A DNA stretch of 64,000 nt from Streptomyces sp. NBC_01197 (lineage in GTDB: Bacteria > Actinomycetota > Actinomycetes > Streptomycetales > Streptomycetaceae), in NCBI RefSeq assembly GCF_036010505.1, contig NZ_CP108569.1:2110001-2174000 (forward strand), in the 5' to 3' direction. Within the stretch, counting starts at the first letter, position 1. Every line of letters starts with the position of its first letter. Below, one piece after another: positions 18,694 through 26,700 of the stretch. The notes under the pieces are model-generated. The model was not told the origin of the DNA and searched no databases. It was given only the letters and a program-made list of their open reading frames with translations. The translations under genes were made by a program, and so were the position numbers.

Positions 18694-19722
18694 TCAGCGC
18701 CCGGTCGTGAGGACCATGCGGAAGCGTGCCGCGCCCGACAGCATCCTGCTGAACGCCTCGTCCGCCTCCTCCAGCGGTGCCTCATCGGTCCACGAGCGGA
18801 CTCCGGTCTGCTCGGCGAAGCGCAGGGTGTCCTCCGTGTCCACGGCGGTGCCCGACGCGTGGCCGTAGACCTTCTTCGTGTCGGTGATGAACTGCAGTCC
18901 GGTGAAGGTCATTTCGTCGGGGGTGGCCCCGACCACGATGAGTTCGCCGCGCCGTCCCAGACCGTCGAAGGTCTCCGTCATGGCCGGGCCGTGGGTGACC
19001 GTGGCGAGGACGGCCTTCGCTCCGCCCAGATTCTGCAGCGCGTCCGCGACGTGCTCGGCCGTGCTGTCGATGTAGTGCCTGGCGCCGAGGCTGTGGGCCA
19101 GCTTCGCCTTCTCCGCACCCCGGGCGATGGCCACCGTACGGAACCCCATCTTCGACGCGAACTGAACGCCGAGGTGGCCCAGTCCGCCGAGTCCGAGAAT
19201 CGCGACCAGGTCGCCCGGGCCGGCCGCGCTGCGCCGCAGCGCGTTGAAGACCGTGACGCCCGCGCAGGCCAGCGGGGCCGCCTCCACAGAGGTCAGTGCG
19301 TCGGGGACGCGGGCCAGGGCGACCGCCGGTACGACGACCGCGTCGGCGTACCCGCCGGGGTAGGCGGCGCCCGGGATCTCCAGACGGGGGCAGTTGACGC
19401 CGTCGCCCTCCCGGCATGCCTCGCAGTAGCCGCAGCTGCCGCCGTACCAGCCGACAGCGACCCGGTCCCCGGCATCCCAGCCCTCGACGCCCGCGCCGAT
19501 CGCGTCGATCCGGCCCGCGATCTCATGGCCGGTGGTCACCGGGAACGTCACCCCGGGCAGCATTCCGCCGGTGATCATCGCGTCGGAGTGGCAGATCCCG
19601 CACGCCTCCACCGCGATCCTGACGCGGCCAGGCCCCGGTTCCGGAAGTTCGGTCCGTACGAGGGTGAAGGGGCCGCCGGGCTCGGCGACCTGCATGGCGC
19701 GGGATGTGGGCGTGGATGTCAT
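18694..19722 (-). CDS. Zinc-dependent alcohol dehydrogenase
   Basis: A medium-chain dehydrogenase/reductase of 342 residues that oxidises alcohols or reduces aldehydes with NAD(P). Catalytic zinc ligands are visible in ACGICHSDA, in TTGHEIAGR and at the Cys of LACAGVTVF. The structural-zinc lobe is CGYCEACREGDGVNC and the Rossmann motif is LGLGGLGHLG. It has the class-wide layout of the AdhP / cinnamyl-alcohol-dehydrogenase-like branch. The ATG at 19722 follows GGGAAGG; a longer frame to 19833 lacks similarity to known N-termini. The substrate is unknown and no partner genes are adjacent. Confidence 0.92.
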   Translation of the reverse strand: MTSTPTSRAMQVAEPGGPFTLVRTELPEPGPGRVRIAVEACGICHSDAMITGGMLPGVTFPVTTGHEIAGRIDAIGAGVEGWDAGDRVAVGWYGGSCGYCEACREGDGVNCPRLEIPGAAYPGGYADAVVVPAVALARVPDALTSVEAAPLACAGVTVFNALRRSAAGPGDLVAILGLGGLGHLGVQFASKMGFRTVAIARGAEKAKLAHSLGARHYIDSTAEHVADALQNLGGAKAVLATVTHGPAMTETFDGLGRRGELIVVGATPDEMTFTGLQFITDTKKVYGHASGTAVDTEDTLRFAEQTGVRSWTDEAPLEEADEAFSRMLSGAARFRMVLTTGR

Positions 19723-20019
19723 GGGGCCTTCCCTGCCTTCCGCGAGGTGGAGGGTACGAGGAGTGCTCGGGGCGTCGGTGTTCTGCCCGCCCCTCCCAGT
19801 GTGGGCATTCCGCGCCACATCGGCCACGCGCACCGGGCGGCGCGGCTCCCGGTGGCGCGTCGCGCCAGGTCAGCGGGGGTGCGGGAGGGAAGGCCGCCCG
19901 GTACGGAATCCGCTCGGGGCCCGTTGTCGGTGGCGGGTGGCAGCATGTGAACCGACCGCCTGCCCGCACTCCGCGACCCGACCTCACCCGCATCCCGACC
20001 GCGCCTCCAGGGAATCCGT

Positions 20020-20598
20020 ATGAAGCACCCCGAACACCGCTGCGTCTGGGCGGACAGCTCCGACCTGATGGCCGCCTACCACGACGAGGAGTGGGGCCGC
20101 CCCTCGCACGACGACCGCTACCTCTTCGAATTCCTCGTCCTGGAGGGCGCCCAGGCCGGCCTCTCCTGGTCGACCGTGCTCAACAAGCGGGCCAACTACC
20201 GGCAGCTGCTTGACGGGTTCGACCCGGTGCGGATCGCCGAGTACGACGAGGACAAGCTGGCGGAGCTGCTCGGCGACCCGGGCATCGTACGGAACCGGCT
20301 GAAGGTCGCCTCGCTGGTCAAGAACGCCCGGGCCTTCCTCGCCGTACAGAAGGAGTTCGGCTCGTTCGACACGTACCTCTGGCAGTGGACCGGCGGGAAG
20401 CCGGTCATCAACCGGCCGGGGCCCGGCGACCCTCTCGCGACCAGTACCGAGCTCTCCGACCGGATCAGCAAGGACCTCAAGCGGCGCGGCTTCACCTTTG
20501 TCGGCACCACCATCGTCTACGCCTACCTCGAAGCCGTGGGCGTCGTCGACGACCACTGGGCGGGCTGCCCGGCAGTGGTCGCGCCACTGCCGGGCTGA
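20020..20598 (+). CDS. tag: DNA-3-methyladenine glycosylase I
   Basis: Tag removes 3-methyladenine from alkylated DNA to start base-excision repair. The 192-residue protein carries the family zinc ligands: an N-terminal Cys in RCVWAD, the His of AYHDEEWG, and the His and Cys of DDHWAGC. The core block is FEFLVLEGAQAGLSWSTVLNKR. It stands alone, convergent with the dicarboxylate symporter 18 bp downstream. Confidence 0.95.
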   Translation: MKHPEHRCVWADSSDLMAAYHDEEWGRPSHDDRYLFEFLVLEGAQAGLSWSTVLNKRANYRQLLDGFDPVRIAEYDEDKLAELLGDPGIVRNRLKVASLVKNARAFLAVQKEFGSFDTYLWQWTGGKPVINRPGPGDPLATSTELSDRISKDLKRRGFTFVGTTIVYAYLEAVGVVDDHWAGCPAVVAPLPG

Positions 20599-20616
20599 GC
20601 CACGGCCCTGCGGGTG

Positions 20617-21996
20617 TCAGGCCCGGGGCGCCGCCTCCTTGTCGCCCTCCCTGGGCAGTGGCATGTCCTGCGGGACCCCGGCCGCGTCGGCCTCAGCGCC
20701 CTCCGGCCGGTCGTCCATCAGCGTCGCCTCGTCGAACGGCAGCCGGCCGGACAGCACCTCCGCCGCCCGCGCCTTGTCGATCTCCTTCGTCCAGGTGCCC
20801 ACAAGGACTGTCGCGACGGCGTTCCCCGCGAAGTTCGTCATCGCCCGCGCCTCACTCATGAAGCGGTCGATACCGACGATCAGGCCGACCCCGTCGACCA
20901 GGTCGGGGCGGTGCGACTGGAGCCCTCCGGCGAGCGTGGCGAGGCCCGCGCCGGTGACGCCCGCCGCCCCCTTGGACGCGACGATCATGAAGAGCAGCAG
21001 CGAGATCTGCTCGCCGCCGCTCAGCGGCTTGTCCATCGCGTTGGCGACGAAGAGGGACGACATCGTCAGATAGATCGCGGTGCCGTCGAGGTTGAAGGAG
21101 TACCCCGTCGGGACCGTGATCCCGGCGACCGGCCTGCTCACGCCCAGGTGCTCCATCTTCGCGATCAGCCGCGCCAGCGCCGACTCCGACGACGAGGTCG
21201 AGAGGATCAGCAGGAACTCGCGGCCCAGGTACTTCAGCAGCATGAAGATGTTCATGCCCGCGATCAGCCGCAGCAGCGCGCCGAGCACGACGAAGACGAA
21301 GAGCGCGCAGGTCAGATAGAAACCGATCATGATGACGGCCAGCGACTTCAGCGCGTCCACACCCGTCTCGCCGACCACCGCGGCCATCGCGCCGAACGCG
21401 CCCACCGGGGCCGCCCACATGATCATGGCGAGGATCCGGAACACCAGCCGCTGGATGTGCTCGATACCGCGCAGCACCGGCCGCCCCGCCGGGCCGATCG
21501 CCTGGAGCGCGAACCCGCAGAGCAGCGCGATCAGCAGCGTCTGCAGGACCTGGCCCTCGGTGAAGGCGGAGACCATCGTCGTCGGGATGATCCCGAGCAG
21601 GAAGTCCGCGGTGGAATCCCCTCCGCCGGTGGCCTGCGCGGCGCCCGCGTGCCGCACCGCCTCGGTCAGATGCAGCCCGGAGCCCGGCTCCAGCACGTTC
21701 CCGACGACGAGGCCGATGGCGAGCGCCACCGTCGACATCACCAGGAAGTAGCCGAGTGCCAGACCGCCGACCGCACCGACCTTGGCCGCCTTGCGGACCG
21801 AGCCGACCCCCAGCACGATCGTGCAGAAGATGATCGGCGAGATCATCATCTTGATGAGATTCACGAACCCCGTGCCCAGCGGCTTGAGTTCGACTGCGAC
21901 CCCGGGTGCGGCGAAGCCGACCACGATGCCGAGCACCACAGCGGCGATCACCGCGAGATACAGATAGTGCGTACGGTCCCGCTTCTTTGCGGACAC
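20617..21996 (-). CDS. dctA: C4-dicarboxylate / dicarboxylate:cation symporter (DAACS family)
   Basis: Predicted uptake carrier for C4-dicarboxylates such as succinate or malate. The 459-residue membrane protein carries the family hallmarks: the serine-rich re-entrant loop LSTSSSESALARLIAKME, the substrate-site segment YSFNLDGTAIYLT, and the late NFAGNAVATVLV. The GTG at 21996 has AGGAGG five nt upstream. It is divergent from a CitA/DcuS-like kinase and regulator, which I infer sense the substrate and activate this gene. Glutamate/aspartate specificity cannot be excluded. Confidence 0.88.
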   Translation of the reverse strand: MSAKKRDRTHYLYLAVIAAVVLGIVVGFAAPGVAVELKPLGTGFVNLIKMMISPIIFCTIVLGVGSVRKAAKVGAVGGLALGYFLVMSTVALAIGLVVGNVLEPGSGLHLTEAVRHAGAAQATGGGDSTADFLLGIIPTTMVSAFTEGQVLQTLLIALLCGFALQAIGPAGRPVLRGIEHIQRLVFRILAMIMWAAPVGAFGAMAAVVGETGVDALKSLAVIMIGFYLTCALFVFVVLGALLRLIAGMNIFMLLKYLGREFLLILSTSSSESALARLIAKMEHLGVSRPVAGITVPTGYSFNLDGTAIYLTMSSLFVANAMDKPLSGGEQISLLLFMIVASKGAAGVTGAGLATLAGGLQSHRPDLVDGVGLIVGIDRFMSEARAMTNFAGNAVATVLVGTWTKEIDKARAAEVLSGRLPFDEATLMDDRPEGAEADAAGVPQDMPLPREGDKEAAPRA

Positions 21997-22050
21997 GCTT
22001 GCCTCCTCGTACAGGTCTGGTCCAGGTCCGGTACGGGCCCGGCCCAGGTC

Positions 22051-22155
22051 GATCCACGTCCGATCCACATCCCTGACCATCCCGGTGGATCCCCGCGACT
22101 CTCCAACAGCCTGTGACCGCGGTCACCCTTACGTGCATTTCGTTCACGCATTTCG
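22051..22155. promoter_or_regulatory. Operator cluster in the dctA / sensor-kinase divergent gap
   Basis: Three kinds of repeat occur here. Two 11-bp direct repeats GATCCAC[G/A]TCC are at 22051-22061 and 22062-22072. A perfect 14-bp palindrome GTGACCGCGGTCAC is at 22113-22126. Two copies of GCATTTCG are at 22135-22142 and 22148-22155. Direct repeats one helical turn apart are typical response-regulator sites. Confidence 0.5.
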
Positions 22156-22174
22156 CAGCGTGCAGACTGTCGAC

Positions 22175-23752
22175 ATGTACATACGCACCCCACGGCCCCG
22201 CAGCCTGGCCGGCCAGCTCTTCGCGATGCAGGTCGTGCTGGTGGCGGTGATCGTGGCCGGGTGCGCGGTGTTCAGCTATGTGTCCGACCAGCGCCAGGCC
22301 CAGGACGCCGCCCGGCGCCAGGCCACCGCCGCCGCGACCGCCGTGGCGCTCTCCCCCTCCGTGCGCCGGGCGACCGTCTCCGAGGACCCGTCGGCGGTGC
22401 TCCAGCCGTACGCCGAGCAGGTGCGCCGCTCCACCGGCGTGGCCTTCGTGACGATCATGGACGTCCACGGGATCCGCTGGACGCACCCCGACCCGGCCAG
22501 GATCGGTGAGCACTACCTGGGCCACACCGCGGAGGCGCTGCACGGCAGGACGTACGCCGAGACGTACACGGGCACGCTAGGGCCGTCCGCCCGGGTCGTC
22601 ACCCCGGTCCGGGCCGACGGCAGCGCGCACGGCAGGGTCACCGGGCTGGTCAGCGCGGGCATCACCGTGGACCGGATCGACGCGCAGCTCCAGGCGCAGG
22701 TGAGTGTGCTGCTCTGGTTCGCTGGGGTCGCCCTCGCGCTGGGCGGCGTCGGTACGTACGTCATCAACGCGCGGCTGCGCCGGCACACGCACGGGATGAA
22801 CCCGGCCGAGCTGAGCCGGATGCACGACTACCACCAGGCCACCCTGCACGCCGTGCGGGAGGGGCTGCTGATGCTGGACAGCGGCCGCCGTATCGCGCTC
22901 ATCAACGACGGCGGCCGAGAGCTGCTGGGGCTCAGCGACGACGTGGTGGGCCGCAGCGCCGCCGACCTGGGGCTGCCCGCCCCGCTCACCGGGCTGCTGC
23001 TCGCCGACGGGCCCCGGGTGGACGAGGTGCATCTGACCACCGACCGGGTCGTGGTCGTCAACAGCCGTCCGGTCTCGTCGGGCGAGCACCGGGGCACGGT
23101 GGTCACCCTGCGCGACCGCACCGAGCTCCAGGCGCTCGCCGGCGAACTGGACTCGGAGCGCGGCTTCACCCAGGCGCTGCGCGCGCAGGCCCATGAGGCC
23201 GCCAACCGGCTGCACACGGTCGTCTCGCTGATCGAGCTGGGGCGGGCCGCGGAGGCGGTGGAGTTCGCCACCGGCGAGCTGGAGCTGGCGCAGACCCTCA
23301 CCGACCGGGTGGTGGGCGCCGTGGACGAACCGGTGCTGGCCGCACTGCTGCTCGGCAAGGCGGCCCAGGCCAACGAACGCGGGGTCGAACTCGTGCTGGC
23401 CGATGACAGTGTCCTGGACGACGGGCTGCTGCCCGCGCGCGACCTGGTCACGATCCTCGGCAACCTCATCGACAACGCGGTCGACGCGGCCCAGGGCAGC
23501 GACGGCGCCCGGGTCACCGTGACGGTGCGCGCAGCGGACGGCGAGCTGCTGATACGGGTCCTCGACACCGGCCCCGGCGTCGCCCCGGGCGACGACGTCT
23601 TCCGGCTCGGCTGGTCGACGAAGAGCACCGGCCGGGGCCTCGGGCTGGCCCTGGTCAGGCAGACCGTCCAGCGAGGTGGGGGTACGGTCACGGCGGCGGG
23701 CTCCGAGTTCGTCGTACGGCTGCCGGTCCGACAGGAGGTGACCCCGGCGTGA
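22175..23752 (+). CDS. CitA/DcuS/DpiB-type sensor histidine kinase
   Basis: A membrane kinase for sensing extracellular di- or tricarboxylates, 525 residues. TM1 (LAGQLFAMQVVLVAVIVAGC) and TM2 (VLLWFAGVALALGGVGTYV) enclose a periplasmic PAS/sCache-like domain of about 150 residues. A cytoplasmic PAS follows (LLMLDSGRRIALINDGG), then the Spo0B-like phosphoacceptor helix with His in RAQAHEAANRLHTV. The HATPase has NLIDNAVDAAQG and GRGLGLALVRQ. The ATG at 22175 was chosen; upstream frame is operator sequence. Its stop overlaps the regulator start. Confidence 0.92.
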   Translation: MYIRTPRPRSLAGQLFAMQVVLVAVIVAGCAVFSYVSDQRQAQDAARRQATAAATAVALSPSVRRATVSEDPSAVLQPYAEQVRRSTGVAFVTIMDVHGIRWTHPDPARIGEHYLGHTAEALHGRTYAETYTGTLGPSARVVTPVRADGSAHGRVTGLVSAGITVDRIDAQLQAQVSVLLWFAGVALALGGVGTYVINARLRRHTHGMNPAELSRMHDYHQATLHAVREGLLMLDSGRRIALINDGGRELLGLSDDVVGRSAADLGLPAPLTGLLLADGPRVDEVHLTTDRVVVVNSRPVSSGEHRGTVVTLRDRTELQALAGELDSERGFTQALRAQAHEAANRLHTVVSLIELGRAAEAVEFATGELELAQTLTDRVVGAVDEPVLAALLLGKAAQANERGVELVLADDSVLDDGLLPARDLVTILGNLIDNAVDAAQGSDGARVTVTVRAADGELLIRVLDTGPGVAPGDDVFRLGWSTKSTGRGLGLALVRQTVQRGGGTVTAAGSEFVVRLPVRQEVTPA

Positions 23753-24423
23753 TCAGGGTGCTGGTGGTCGAGGACGACCCGGTCGCGGCGGACGCGCACG
23801 AGCTGTACGTGGGCCGGGTGCCCGGCTTCACCGTCACCGGGAAGGCCCACTCCAGGGCGGAGGCCGTGCGGATCCTGGACCGTACCCCCGTCGACCTGCT
23901 GCTGCTCGATCTGCATCTGCCCGACGGCCACGGCCTCCAGCTGGTCCGCTCGCTGCGCACCGCGGGGCACACCGCCGACGTCATCGCGGTGACCTCGGCG
24001 CGCGATCTTGCCGTCGTACGGGAGGGGGTCTCGCTCGGTGTCGTGCAGTACGTGCTGAAGCCGTTCACGTTCGCCACCCTGCGGGACCGCCTGGTGCGTT
24101 ACGCCGACTTCCGGGGGGCGGCGGCGGGCGAGGCGAGCGGCCAGGACGAGGTGGACCGGGCGCTCGCCACCCTGCGTACACCCGAACCGGCCTCGCTCCC
24201 CAAGGGGTTGAGCGCGCCGACGCTCGAGGCGGTGACCCGCACACTGCGGGCGGCGGGCGGCGGGACCACGGCCACCGCGACAGGGGAGGCGGTCGGCATC
24301 TCACGGATCACCGCGCGCCGCTATCTGGAGCATCTGGTGACGACCGGCCGGGCCGTGCGCCGCCCGCAGTACGGGCAGATCGGGCGCCCCGAGCTGCAGT
24401 ACCGCTGGCTGAGCAGCCCGTAG
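23749..24423 (+). CDS. CitB/DcuR-type response regulator
   Basis: Partner of the upstream kinase. The 224-residue protein has a receiver domain (acidic pocket VVEDDP, phosphoacceptor Asp in LLLLDLHLPDGHG, Lys in VLKPF). It ends with a winged-helix domain (TATGEAVGISRITARRYLEHLVTTGRAVRRPQYGQIGRPELQYRW) typical of DpiA/CitT regulators. GTG at 23749 overlaps the kinase stop (GTGA). Likely targets are dctA and its own operon. Confidence 0.92.
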   Translation: MIRVLVVEDDPVAADAHELYVGRVPGFTVTGKAHSRAEAVRILDRTPVDLLLLDLHLPDGHGLQLVRSLRTAGHTADVIAVTSARDLAVVREGVSLGVVQYVLKPFTFATLRDRLVRYADFRGAAAGEASGQDEVDRALATLRTPEPASLPKGLSAPTLEAVTRTLRAAGGGTTATATGEAVGISRITARRYLEHLVTTGRAVRRPQYGQIGRPELQYRWLSSP

Positions 24424-24567
24424 CGGGGCGTACAAGCCTTTCACGCGGAACGGCGGCCGGCGGCCGGGAGGGGCGGCGCCCGGCATGACCGCACCCCCGT
24501 ACCTTTCTCCACATATCAAGACTGTGTGAACAAACCGTATTCGCGGGACCGTCCTTGCCCTTACCGT

Positions 24568-25248
24568 GTGCCCGTGCACCAGACCCCGCCCTTCGATGCT
24601 GCCGCCGCACGCCGCCTCCGCGAGGCGCTGGGTATGGCGCCCGGCCACGTCGCCTACGGGCTCCGCGCCCAGTACGGGCTGCTTGTCACCCCGGATGTGG
24701 TGGCCGCCTGGGAACGCGGCCTCCAGACGCCGACCGCACGGGAGCTGACGGCGCTCGCCGGGGTGCTGTGGTGCTCCCCCGGGGACCTGCTGATGGAGGC
24801 GGTCACCCTGCGCGAGCACCGGCTGGCCCGCGGGATGGCACCGGAGGACGTGGCCCGGCAGGTCGGCATGGACACCGGGGCCTATCTCAAGGTCGAGGAG
24901 TCGGGGCGCTGGCGGGGCAACGAACGCCAGTCGGCGGCGCTCGCCGACGCCCTCGCGCTGACCCCGGCGGCGTTCCTGACGGCGACGGGCCGCGACGGTG
25001 AGCTGGCCGGGATCCTGACCAGCGCGGTGACGACCCGCTGGCAGGCCCACGTCAAGGCCACGGCCAAGCTGGTACCGCTGCCCCGCCCCGCGCTGGAGAA
25101 GGTGCTGGAGCAACTGCACTCCGACTACCAGGCGCTGATGGTGGCGACCCTCAACTGGGGGTCGACGGAGGCGGCCGGCACGGGCGACGCGGGGCGGGCC
25201 TTCCTGGACTCGATCGTGGTGCGGTTCTGGGAACTCGCCGGGGCCTGA
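24568..25248 (+). CDS. Double helix-turn-helix (XRE-type) DNA-binding protein
   Basis: A single protein of about 226 residues with two consecutive XRE-like HTH repeats. The first spans residues near AAARRLREALGMAPGHVAYGL to the AWERG motif; the second spans RLARGMAPEDVARQVGMDTGAYLKVEESGRWRG. A helical tail of about 80 residues follows. The start is uncertain: GTG codons at 24526, 24568 and 24574 are in frame, and no strong ribosome site precedes any of them. I favour 24568 or 24574. Function and ligand are unknown; it is monocistronic and convergent with pfkA. Confidence 0.8.
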   Translation: MPVHQTPPFDAAAARRLREALGMAPGHVAYGLRAQYGLLVTPDVVAAWERGLQTPTARELTALAGVLWCSPGDLLMEAVTLREHRLARGMAPEDVARQVGMDTGAYLKVEESGRWRGNERQSAALADALALTPAAFLTATGRDGELAGILTSAVTTRWQAHVKATAKLVPLPRPALEKVLEQLHSDYQALMVATLNWGSTEAAGTGDAGRAFLDSIVVRFWELAGA

Positions 25249-25285
25249 GGCTGGGCTGCTGAACCCGGGACTGAGACGGGACCGA

Positions 25286-25308
25286 GACGGGGCTGAGGCG
25301 GCCCCGTC
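25286..25308. terminator. Hairpin between HTH gene and pfkA
   Basis: GACGGGGC (25286-25293) and GCCCCGTC (25301-25308) form an 8-bp stem with a 7-nt loop in a convergent gap. Confidence 0.45.
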
Positions 25309-25350
25309 GGAGGGCACTCCGGAGTGGGGAGCCCCGCCCTGTCGGCGTCC

Positions 25351-25370
25351 CTAGTGCCGCGCGGCACTAG
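25351..25370. repeat. Perfect 20-bp palindrome over the pfkA stop codon
   Basis: CTAGTGCCGCGCGGCACTAG is exactly symmetrical, and its last bases include the pfkA TAG. It could act as a convergent terminator or a protein site. Confidence 0.6.
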
Positions 25371-26392
25371 AAGACCGACTCCGCCTCGTACATCCGGCTC
25401 TCGTCGACCGTCTTCAGATGCGTCACCGCGTCCGCGAGCGGCACCATCGCGATGTCCGTGCCGCGCAGCGCCGTCATATTGCCGAAGTCGCCGCGGTGCA
25501 CCGCCTCCACCGCGTGCCAGCCGAAACGCGTCGCCAGGACGCGGTCGTACGCGGTGGGGGTGCCGCCGCGCTGGACGTGGCCGAGGATGACCGGCCTGGC
25601 CTCCTTGCCGAGCCGGGTCTCCAGCTCGACGGCGAGACGGGTACCGATGCCGGCGAAGCGCTCGTGGCCGAACTGGTCGATGACGCCCTTCTCGTACGGC
25701 ATGGAGCCCTCTGCCGGGTGTGCGCCCTCGGCGACGCAGATGACCGCGAACCGCTTCCTGCGGGAGAAGCGCTCCTCGACCATCTTCACCAAGTCGTCGA
25801 CCTGGAAGCGGCGCTCCGGGAGGCAGATGCCGTGGGCGCCGCCCGCCATGCCGGACTCCAGCGCGATCCACCCCGCGTGCCGGCCCATGACCTCGACGAC
25901 CATCACGCGCTGGTGCGACTCGGCGGTGGTCTTCAGCCGGTCGATCGCCTCGGTCGCGACGCCGACGGCCGTGTCGAAGCCGAAGGTGCGGTCGGTGCCC
26001 GAGATGTCGTTGTCGATGGTCTTCGGGACGCCCACCACGGGCATCCCGGCGTCGGAGAGCATCCGGGCCGCGGTGAGGGTGCCCTCGCCGCCGATCGGGA
26101 TGAGCGCGTCGATGGCGTACCGCTCGGTCAGTTCGGCACAGTTCTCGGCGGCCTCGCGCAGCCGGTCGCGCTCCAGGCGGGCGGAGCCGAGGATGGTGCC
26201 GCCGCGGGCGAGGATGCCGCTGACCGCGTTGAGGTCGAGGGGGCGGTAGTGGCCGTCGAGCAGGCCCTTGAAGCCGTCCTCGAAGCCGATGACTTCGTCG
26301 TTGTGCCCGGCCACGGCACGGTGCACGACCGACCGGATGACGGCATTGAGACCGGGGCAGTCGCCGCCCGCGGTGAGGACTCCGATGCGCAT
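25367..26392 (-). CDS. pfkA: 6-phosphofructokinase
   Basis: This enzyme phosphorylates fructose-6-phosphate in glycolysis. The 341-residue protein has the nucleotide loop TAGGDCPGLNAVIR, the phosphate-donor motif IGGEGTLTAAR, the catalytic PKTIDNDISGTD, and effector/substrate segments VMGRHAGWIAL and GHVQRGGTPTAYDR. The Gly equivalent to E. coli residue 104 argues for ATP rather than pyrophosphate. The Lys in PKTIDND is the residue found in pyrophosphate enzymes and in actinobacterial ATP enzymes. The ATG at 26392 is 10 nt from GGAG. It is divergent from pta. Confidence 0.93.
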   Translation of the reverse strand: MRIGVLTAGGDCPGLNAVIRSVVHRAVAGHNDEVIGFEDGFKGLLDGHYRPLDLNAVSGILARGGTILGSARLERDRLREAAENCAELTERYAIDALIPIGGEGTLTAARMLSDAGMPVVGVPKTIDNDISGTDRTFGFDTAVGVATEAIDRLKTTAESHQRVMVVEVMGRHAGWIALESGMAGGAHGICLPERRFQVDDLVKMVEERFSRRKRFAVICVAEGAHPAEGSMPYEKGVIDQFGHERFAGIGTRLAVELETRLGKEARPVILGHVQRGGTPTAYDRVLATRFGWHAVEAVHRGDFGNMTALRGTDIAMVPLADAVTHLKTVDESRMYEAESVF

Positions 26393-26700
26393 CGTGCTGA
26401 TTCTCCTGCTCCTAGTGGTACGTGCGAGCCATGCCGATTCTTCCACGGCCGGTCGCGCGTGGGGCGTTCGCGGCCGTCCCGTACACGGGCGTGGACAGGC
26501 GGCCCAGCCAGCCCCGAGGGTACTGTCAAGAGGGCGCGCGGGGCCGCGGCGAGCGCCCCCCGGGCCCCGGCGCCGCGTCGGGGAGGCTCGGCGGCATCAT
26601 CGCCAGGCCCGCGGGAAACAGAGCCCGTAAAGACCAGGCCCGTAAAGACCAAAGCCCGTAAAGACCACACAGAGGACGAGGCAGAGGACGGAGAGCACGC
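26393..26700. promoter_or_regulatory. 308-bp divergent region pfkA / pta with a triple repeat
   Basis: No gene is seen. It contains three copies of the 14-nt unit GCCCGTAAAGACCA just before pta, listed separately. The rest is unremarkable GC-rich sequence. Confidence 0.5.
26623..26667 (+). repeat. Three tandem 14-nt repeats upstream of pta
   Basis: Identical copies of GCCCGTAAAGACCA start at 26623, 26638 and 26654, a period of 15-16 nt. The last ends 33 nt before the pta GTG, so they lie in the promoter or 5' leader. Confidence 0.75.
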
